From Candidatus Firestonebacteria bacterium RIFOXYA2_FULL_40_8 (GTDB lineage: Bacteria > Oederibacteriota > D2-FULL-39-29), in contig MFGS01000044.1 of assembly GCA_001778355.1 (NCBI GenBank), positions 947 through 8,636 of the forward strand: a DNA stretch of 7,690 bases, written 5' to 3'. Of the stretch, positions 1-4,186 are shown piece by piece; position 1 is the first letter of the stretch, and every line of letters begins with the position of its first letter. Position numbers and translations under genes: made by a program. Under the pieces are notes generated by a model. The model worked only from the letters and a program-made list of their open reading frames with translations. It ran no database searches and was not told the DNA's origin.

Positions 1-1584
1 GGGAAGAAGGTTGACCTTTTTGTAAAAGGGCATCTGCTTGAAGATTGCAATAGTTATCTGACTGCCGGCGGGCTGGCGGCGGTGCCGCTTAAGGACGGAA
101 AACCGGTTAACGGGGATTCATTTGAACAGCATGTAAAAGATACGCTCAAAGCGGGAAAATATTTAAATGATGAAGCAGTGGTGCGTTACTGCGTGGAGCA
201 TTTTTTCACCGGCGTAATAGAATGGCTTGTTGACAAGGGCGTTAAATTTGACGGTCCTTCTTCGGGGTATGGTTATGACCTCCACAAAGAGGGCGGGCAC
301 AGCAAGAACAGGGTGTTTCATGTGGAAGATGCAACAGGTGTTGCGATAATGGATGTGCTCGTTGCAAAAATCAAAAAACACCCGAAGATAAAAGTTCATG
401 AAAACTACACTGCGATAGATCTCATTACAAAAAACTCCGTAACCGGTAAGAAGGGACGGGATGCTGTTATCGGTCTTTATGTTTTAGACAGCGAAAAAGA
501 GTGCGTCAAAGCAATTTCCGCCAAAGGTGTTTTTCTTGCAACCGGCGGGCTCGGCAAGGTGTTCCTGTACACCAGTAATCCGGACGTAGCGAGCGGTGAT
601 GGTTTTGCCATAAGCTATAGAGCTGGACTAAAGCTTGTAAATATGGAGTTTATCCAGTTCCATCCTACCGTATTTTATGACCCTACCGCAGTAAACGAAT
701 CCGGCAGAAGGTTTCTCTTGACCGAAGCTTTACGCGGAGCCGGCGCGATACTTAAATTGACGAAAGACGCCAAAGAAGATTTTGTTCTGAAATACGATCC
801 CCGGGGCAGTAAGTCCACGCGCGATATTGTCACCAAAGCCGAAGATATTGAGATGCGGAAGCACGGTTTGAATAATGTCTGGCTTGATTGTACAAAAGTC
901 CCCGCCGAAGTATTAAAAAAAGATTTTAAGAATTCGTATGAGTTTTGCCTTTCAAAAGGGATAGATATAACAAAAGAACCCGTGCCTGTGGTTTACGCCG
1001 AGCATTATTCTAACGGGGGAGTTTTTGTAGGAAAGAACAGCCAGACGGAGTTAAAAGGGCTTTATGTGATAGGTGAAACCTCATATACCGGATTGCATGG
1101 CGCTACCAGGTTGGCCAGTAACTCTGCACCGGAATGTATCCTGTACGGACGGCTTGCGGCAAAACATTACCTGAGACGTCAGAAGAGCTTCACAGCTCAC
1201 AGTGTCCCTGCCTGGCAGGCAGGCAAAACCCATAAGTTAAAAGATAAAGCTGCAATAAGTTATTACTGGGATACGGTGAGAAGAACGATGACTTCTCTTT
1301 GCGGAGTTTCGCGTAACTGGGAACGTTTAAGCGCGGCGAAAGACGTCATGCTCTCTCTAAATAAAAATATTATGAAATTTTACTGGAACTACAGTGTGAC
1401 CAAGGATTTTCTGGAAGCCAGGAACATCGCCACGGTTGCTTCCATTATTATAGAAAGCGCGCTGGCAAGACAGGAGAGCCGGGCGTGTCATTTCCGGGAG
1501 GACTTCCCGAAAGAATACGAAGCTTTTAACGGCCTGACAGTGCTGCGTAAAAAACACAGCGCAACGATACAGAGAAGCAAGTAA
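1..1584 (+). CDS. nadB: L-aspartate oxidase, 5'-truncated by window edge
   Basis: This flavoenzyme oxidises L-aspartate to iminoaspartate, the first step of de novo NAD synthesis before NadA. The frame is open from base 1, giving 527 residues without a start; the FAD-binding GxGxxG segment lies outside the window, roughly 25 residues by comparison with E. coli NadB. Family blocks appear in order: GGLAAV (61-81), EGGHS (289-303), ATGG (541-552), QFHPT (655-669), FLLTEALRG (712-738), TRDIV (817-831), PVPVVYAEHYSNGG (about 979-1020) and GLHGATRLASNS (about 1093-1128). The C-terminal helical domain ends in ALARQESR. Residues matching the E. coli active site are present: Glu at 289, His at 661, Arg at 820, His at 1003 and Arg at 1108. 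An internal GTG at 82 is not the true start, because homology continues upstream of it. A 17-bp palindrome sits in the linker before the helical domain, and the last codons run into a 9-bp repeat array. NadB is distinguished from SdhA/FrdA by the GLHGA-RLASNS block and the C-terminal domain. Confidence 0.93.
   Translation, partial: GKKVDLFVKGHLLEDCNSYLTAGGLAAVPLKDGKPVNGDSFEQHVKDTLKAGKYLNDEAVVRYCVEHFFTGVIEWLVDKGVKFDGPSSGYGYDLHKEGGHSKNRVFHVEDATGVAIMDVLVAKIKKHPKIKVHENYTAIDLITKNSVTGKKGRDAVIGLYVLDSEKECVKAISAKGVFLATGGLGKVFLYTSNPDVASGDGFAISYRAGLKLVNMEFIQFHPTVFYDPTAVNESGRRFLLTEALRGAGAILKLTKDAKEDFVLKYDPRGSKSTRDIVTKAEDIEMRKHGLNNVWLDCTKVPAEVLKKDFKNSYEFCLSKGIDITKEPVPVVYAEHYSNGGVFVGKNSQTELKGLYVIGETSYTGLHGATRLASNSAPECILYGRLAAKHYLRRQKSFTAHSVPAWQAGKTHKLKDKAAISYYWDTVRRTMTSLCGVSRNWERLSAAKDVMLSLNKNIMKFYWNYSVTKDFLEARNIATVASIIIESALARQESRACHFREDFPKEYEAFNGLTVLRKKHSATIQRSK
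1207..1223. repeat. 17-bp palindrome inside nadB
   Basis: The sequence is CCTGCCTG, one G, then CAGGCAGG: a perfect 8-bp inverted repeat around a single base. It is in frame and encodes part of the variable linker between the substrate-binding core and the C-terminal helical domain of NadB, roughly PAWQAG. GC content is clearly higher than in the flanks, which suggests an inserted palindromic repeat unit. It could also be chance. Confidence 0.55.
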
Positions 1585-1672
1585 AGCAGGGAAAGCAAGA
1601 ACAGCAAGGACAGGAGATACAGAAAGAACAGTAAAAACAGAAAAAGAGGTAGGAGAAGTAAAAGAAGGAAGT
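1574..1672 (+). repeat. Purine-rich 9-bp tandem array, copy A (11 units)
   Basis: Eleven consecutive 9-mers stay in unbroken register, for example gaagcaagt, aaagcaggg, aaagcaaga, acagcaagg, acagaaaga, acagtaaaa and gaagtaaaa. The consensus is close to RMAGMARRR. The array starts inside the last four codons of nadB, so the TAA stop (1582-1584) spans units 1 and 2. The strand is almost free of T. Units are degenerate, as expected for an old slippage-derived minisatellite. A shorter relative lies at 4018-4062. Confidence 0.75.
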
Positions 1673-1683
1673 TGAGTAATAGA

Positions 1684-1701
1684 TGTCAACTCTTGTTGAC
1701 A
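1684..1701. repeat. Small perfect hairpin between convergent genes
   Basis: TGTCAAC, loop TCTT, GTTGACA form a 7-bp perfect stem with a 4-base loop. It lies between the convergent nadB and methyltransferase genes and could pair on either transcript. No T-run follows directly on the plus strand, so a canonical intrinsic terminator is not supported. A weak stop or processing site is possible. Confidence 0.4.
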
Positions 1702-1732
1702 AAGTCAGTTGAAGTATTCTTTAAAGATGTAT

Positions 1733-1798
1733 AAAATAAATAATAACACATTAAAAAAAGACCTTAAAACTTTACAAACCTTAAAAACCTTATGAACT
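1733..1798 (+). repeat. AT-rich linker plus AACYTTAYA 9-bp array, copy A
   Basis: The linker aaaataaataataacaca (1733-1750) matches the linker at 4091-4108 at 17 of 18 bases. It is followed by an A-run and 9-mers aactttaca (1768-1776), aaccttaaa (1777-1785) and aaccttatg (1786-1794), with an 8-base unit before them. It ends 5 bases before the stop codon of the convergent methyltransferase gene. Together with the purine array at 1574-1672 it forms one composite element. Confidence 0.7.
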
Positions 1799-1802
1799 AG
1801 GT

Positions 1803-2591
1803 TTATGGCTTTTTATAAACCGCCATTATCTCCAGTAGGAAAAAATGTCCGTACTTTTCTTTGAACTTAGTCCAATCGGTACGGAAAAAATTGTCTAATG
1901 GTTTTGGTATAATTGTTTTAGCTAGAAACTTGTAGGCCTTTACGAGTTCGATTATCTTTGAGTCGTACTCCTGACCGCCAACATTTGTAAGTTTCAGGCC
2001 GAATTTCTTCCCGAGTCTTTTTAAGTCCCCGTAGGAGTATTCAGTTTCCCAGCCCGGTTCCCATTTATTAAGGAGCATTCCTAAATGCTTTTTTATGGTG
2101 TAATAACTGTAAGTTTGCGGGACATTGACAATTAGAGTGCCGCCCGGTTTTAAAACACGAACCTGCTCTTTCATGATGGCGGTAACATCTTTGAAATGTT
2201 CCAGCGTTCCTTGACTGTAAATAACATCAAAGTATTTATCCGGATATTTCATTTTTGTAGCATCACCCGGAATGAATTTAAGATTCGCGCCGCATTTTAA
2301 TATTCCGGCGACCTTTTTGCCTGAAACAGCTGATTCTTTAAGAATGTCCAGCGCGTATACCGTTGCTTTTGGATATTTCTTTGCAAGGTAGCAAGCGTTT
2401 CTTCCGGTTCCGGAGCCGACTTCCAGGAGTTTAGGGTTTGGAATTTTAGTGGTTTTAACGGCTTTTTCAATATATCCGTAAAAAAGCTTATTTGCTTCTA
2501 TATAACGGTGTAAATCCCCGAGGATAAACTCTTTAGAATATCCCGCTCTTTTTGAGTATTCTTTTTTAAAGCCTGTGTTTGTTTTTTTCAT
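1803..2591 (-). CDS. Class I SAM-dependent methyltransferase
   Basis: This 262-residue Rossmann-fold methyltransferase transfers a methyl group from S-adenosylmethionine to an unknown acceptor, presumably in the cytoplasm. Motif I, LEVGSGTGR, is at residues 56-64; the acidic residue that usually binds the SAM ribose is Asp82 in ALDIL; GDA at 109-111 precedes the YFDVIYSQGTLEHF stretch (120-133); and VLKPGG at 146-151 is the hallmark after motif IV. This pattern fits the Methyltransf_11/25/31 group. The 55-residue lysine- and tyrosine-rich N-terminus and the region after residue 165, with many aromatics, are probably the substrate-specific parts. No signal peptide or membrane segment is visible. 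The ATG at 2591 is preceded by AAGG at 6 bases. The gene converges on nadB and diverges from the propeller gene at 2848. The substrate cannot be told from sequence alone. Confidence 0.88.
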   Translation of the reverse strand: MKKTNTGFKKEYSKRAGYSKEFILGDLHRYIEANKLFYGYIEKAVKTTKIPNPKLLEVGSGTGRNACYLAKKYPKATVYALDILKESAVSGKKVAGILKCGANLKFIPGDATKMKYPDKYFDVIYSQGTLEHFKDVTAIMKEQVRVLKPGGTLIVNVPQTYSYYTIKKHLGMLLNKWEPGWETEYSYGDLKRLGKKFGLKLTNVGGQEYDSKIIELVKAYKFLAKTIIPKPLDNFFRTDWTKFKEKYGHFFLLEIMAVYKKP

Positions 2592-2602
2592 AAGTACCTT
2601 AG

Positions 2603-2629
2603 ATTATATGATAGAAGTTACTATGTCAA
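2603..2629 (-). promoter_or_regulatory. Candidate promoter for the methyltransferase
   Basis: On the minus strand, a perfect TTGACA (2629-2624) is followed after 15 bases by a perfect TATAAT (2608-2603). The spacer is short of the optimal 17. Transcription would begin around 2596, which leaves a leader of only a few bases and cuts into the AAGG ribosome site (2600-2597). The match is therefore good, but its use as the main promoter is uncertain. Confidence 0.4.
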
Positions 2630-2656
2630 GAAGATAGAATTAAATAGTATCGTAAC

Positions 2657-2737
2657 TTGTAGTTGCTTGATTCCCTCCAAAAAGACTGGCGGGCATGAAA
2701 GAATCAAGCGTTTTAGGCCTCATAATATCAACTACAA
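2657..2737. repeat. Nested inverted repeat in divergent intergenic region
   Basis: A continuous 17-base left arm, 2657-2673, contains TTGTAGTTG and GCTTGATTC, which share one G. It is matched by two separate right blocks: GAATCAAGC (2701-2709) and CAACTACAA (2729-2737). Both 9-bp pairings are perfect. The folded form is a stem with a 27-base loop and a 19-base one-sided bulge. It lies between the candidate promoters of the two divergent genes. It could be a decayed repeat element, a protein-binding site or an RNA structure. Confidence 0.55.
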
Positions 2738-2783
2738 AAAATGTCCAATATGAGAAATTTCTGCGGGCCACTTTGAGAAGTTC

Positions 2784-2812
2784 TTGAAAAACCACTTCGA
2801 AAAGCTTAAAAT
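2784..2812 (+). promoter_or_regulatory. Promoter for the cytoplasmic propeller gene
   Basis: TTGAAA (2784-2789) and TAAAAT (2807-2812) are separated by exactly 17 bases. The predicted transcription start, near 2819, leaves a leader of about 28 bases before the TTG start at 2848. It also places an ATG at 2821 almost at the transcript's 5' end, with no ribosome site. Confidence 0.5.
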
Positions 2813-2837
2813 GAAACAATATGATTTCATCTTTTTT

Positions 2838-2841
2838 GGAG
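2838..2841 (+). promoter_or_regulatory. Ribosome binding site favouring the TTG start
   Basis: GGAG lies 6 bases before the in-frame TTG at 2848. The alternative in-frame ATG at 2821 has no purine-rich ribosome site in the 15 bases before it. An in-frame TGA at 2812-2814 rules out any longer start. Confidence 0.6.
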
Positions 2842-2847
2842 AAAAAA

Positions 2848-4020
2848 TTGAATAACTTCATATCCGATTATCCGGTCATTAGTCTTACCAAAGGGGAAGG
2901 ACAGTATTTCTTCGGTTACTACGATATAAAAGCCTGGGATGCAAGCAACAGGTATATGCTGGCTCATAAAGTGAAATTTTGCGACCGGATCCAGGAAGCT
3001 GATGACGAAGCGGTTATAGGTATGATTGATTTTCAGGATAATTACAAGTTCATTGAACTGACTTCGACTAAAGCATGGAACTTCCAGCAGGGGGCGATGC
3101 TGCAGTGGCTCGGAGGGCAGGACACTTCAAAAATAATTTACAATGACAGAGTTGATAATAAATATACATCAGTGATCTTTGATGTAAAGACAAAGAAAAA
3201 GAAAGTACTGCCTCTGCCGGTTGCCACGGTGACAAGTGACGGAAAAAAGGCTTTAAGTATCAACTTCTCCCGTATGTTCACTTTCAGGCCGGGTTACGGC
3301 TATGCAGGTATAGAGGACCCGTATTTTGATGTATTGCATCCGAAAGATAACGGTATTTTCCTTCTGGATCTGGAAACAGGGGAGAAGAAGCTTATTCTTT
3401 CCTTGTTTGATATTAAGGAATTGCATATCAATGAAGATCTGGAAACAAAGAAAATACTGGTCAATCATATAACGTTTAATCCTGACGGGAGCAGATTCCT
3501 TTTCTTGCCCCGCTATACTCACACAAAACCGGACGGCAGTAAATGGAACACTGCCTTATTCACGGCTGATTTAAACGGAAAAAACACCAGATTATTGATA
3601 GACTATGGAGTGGTTTCACATTATTACTGGACTAGTCCGACGCAAGTTTTAGCTTACGCCAGAATAAAAGATAAAGGCAGGGAGATATTTCTGCTGGACG
3701 ATAGAACCGGAAAAGCAGAGATAGTTAATAAAGAAGTGTTTAACCAGGATGCCCATATGAGCACTTCCCCTGACGGTAAATGGATACTCGGAGATACTTA
3801 TAAAGACGAAAAAGGATTTCAGACCTTAAGATTGTATAACATCAAGGAGAAGAGGGAAGTGATACTCGGCAGGTTTTTCTCTCCCGAGCTTTTTACCGGA
3901 GATATCCGCTGCGACCTGCACCCGAGATGGAACAGGACCGGTACGATGGTTTCGTTCGACGCCACGTTCGAAAACAAAAGAGGAATTTACGCGATAGATG
4001 TAAGAAGTATAGTCGGATAA
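2848..4020 (+). CDS. Cytoplasmic TolB/PD40-like beta-propeller protein
   Basis: Read from TTG this is a 390-residue protein; the ATG at 2821 would add 9 residues. It has repeated propeller blades of the PD40/TolB type: TSDGKKALS (about 130-138), FNPDGSRFLF (210-219), SPDGKWIL (307-314) and HPRWNRTGTMVSFDAT (358-373). Other recognisable stretches are YFFGYYD near the N-terminus and NFQQGAMLQWL (78-88). There is no signal peptide or membrane helix, so a cytosolic location is likely. His207, His258, His303 and His358 each open a predicted blade, a spacing reminiscent of metal-binding propellers such as PL22 oligogalacturonate lyases; catalysis is inference only. It is followed 166 bases later by a second, exported propeller-like protein in the same direction. 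Its function is not known: it could be an enzyme acting on a sugar substrate or a binding scaffold. Confidence 0.82.
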   Translation: MNNFISDYPVISLTKGEGQYFFGYYDIKAWDASNRYMLAHKVKFCDRIQEADDEAVIGMIDFQDNYKFIELTSTKAWNFQQGAMLQWLGGQDTSKIIYNDRVDNKYTSVIFDVKTKKKKVLPLPVATVTSDGKKALSINFSRMFTFRPGYGYAGIEDPYFDVLHPKDNGIFLLDLETGEKKLILSLFDIKELHINEDLETKKILVNHITFNPDGSRFLFLPRYTHTKPDGSKWNTALFTADLNGKNTRLLIDYGVVSHYYWTSPTQVLAYARIKDKGREIFLLDDRTGKAEIVNKEVFNQDAHMSTSPDGKWILGDTYKDEKGFQTLRLYNIKEKREVILGRFFSPELFTGDIRCDLHPRWNRTGTMVSFDATFENKRGIYAIDVRSIVG

Positions 4021-4062
4021 GCAAATGAAGCAGAGGAAGCAGGAGAAGCAAGGGAAACCAAA
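4018..4062 (+). repeat. Purine-rich 9-bp tandem array, copy B
   Basis: The 9-mers gaagcagag (4027-4035), gaagcagga (4036-4044) and gaagcaagg (4045-4053) are in perfect register. They are flanked by degenerate units taagcaaat (4018-4026, which contains the propeller gene's stop codon) and gaaaccaaa (4054-4062). This is the same unit type and the same position relative to a stop codon as the array at 1574-1672. Confidence 0.7.
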
Positions 4063-4090
4063 AAATAATAGAGCAATTAAGAAGGTTTGC

Positions 4091-4156
4091 AAAATAGATA
4101 ATAACACAGTTAAAAAAAACTTTACAAACTTTATAAACCTTATGAACTTTACAAAC
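4091..4156 (+). repeat. AT-rich linker plus AACYTTAYA 9-bp array, copy B
   Basis: The linker aaaatagataataacaca (4091-4108) and an A-run are followed by four exact-period 9-mers: aactttaca (4118), aactttata (4127), aaccttatg (4136) and aactttaca (4145), then a partial aac. The array ends 18 bases before the ribosome site of the exported protein gene, so it forms part of that gene's upstream region. Its counterpart is at 1733-1798. Confidence 0.75.
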
Positions 4157-4174
4157 ATCTAATTAGTTAGCAAT

Positions 4175-4181
4175 GGAGGAG
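4175..4181 (+). promoter_or_regulatory. Strong ribosome binding site
   Basis: GGAGGAG lies 5 bases before the ATG at 4187. It is among the strongest ribosome sites in the window and fixes the start of the exported protein. Confidence 0.8.
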
Positions 4182-4186
4182 ACATT

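Noticed and set aside
82..84. GTG as the start of nadB
   Set aside because: The open frame continues to base 1, and the preceding codons encode NadB-like sequence (GGLAAV region), so this is an internal valine codon.
1574..1672. CRISPR array
   Set aside because: Units are 9 bp with no spacers between them, so this is a minisatellite-like tandem repeat.
1357..1689. Minus-strand open frame opposite the end of nadB
   Set aside because: It is antisense to conserved NadB sequence and its N-terminal half is the complement of the 9-bp purine array; no ribosome site or family match.
2640..2861. Minus-strand 73-codon frame in the divergent intergenic region
   Set aside because: It has no ribosome site, overlaps the propeller promoter and start, spans the inverted repeat, and its product is not recognisable.
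3826..4158. Minus-strand frame rich in Phe, Cys and Leu
   Set aside because: It is the complement of the propeller's last blade and of the composite repeat; the low-complexity product reflects the 9-bp arrays.
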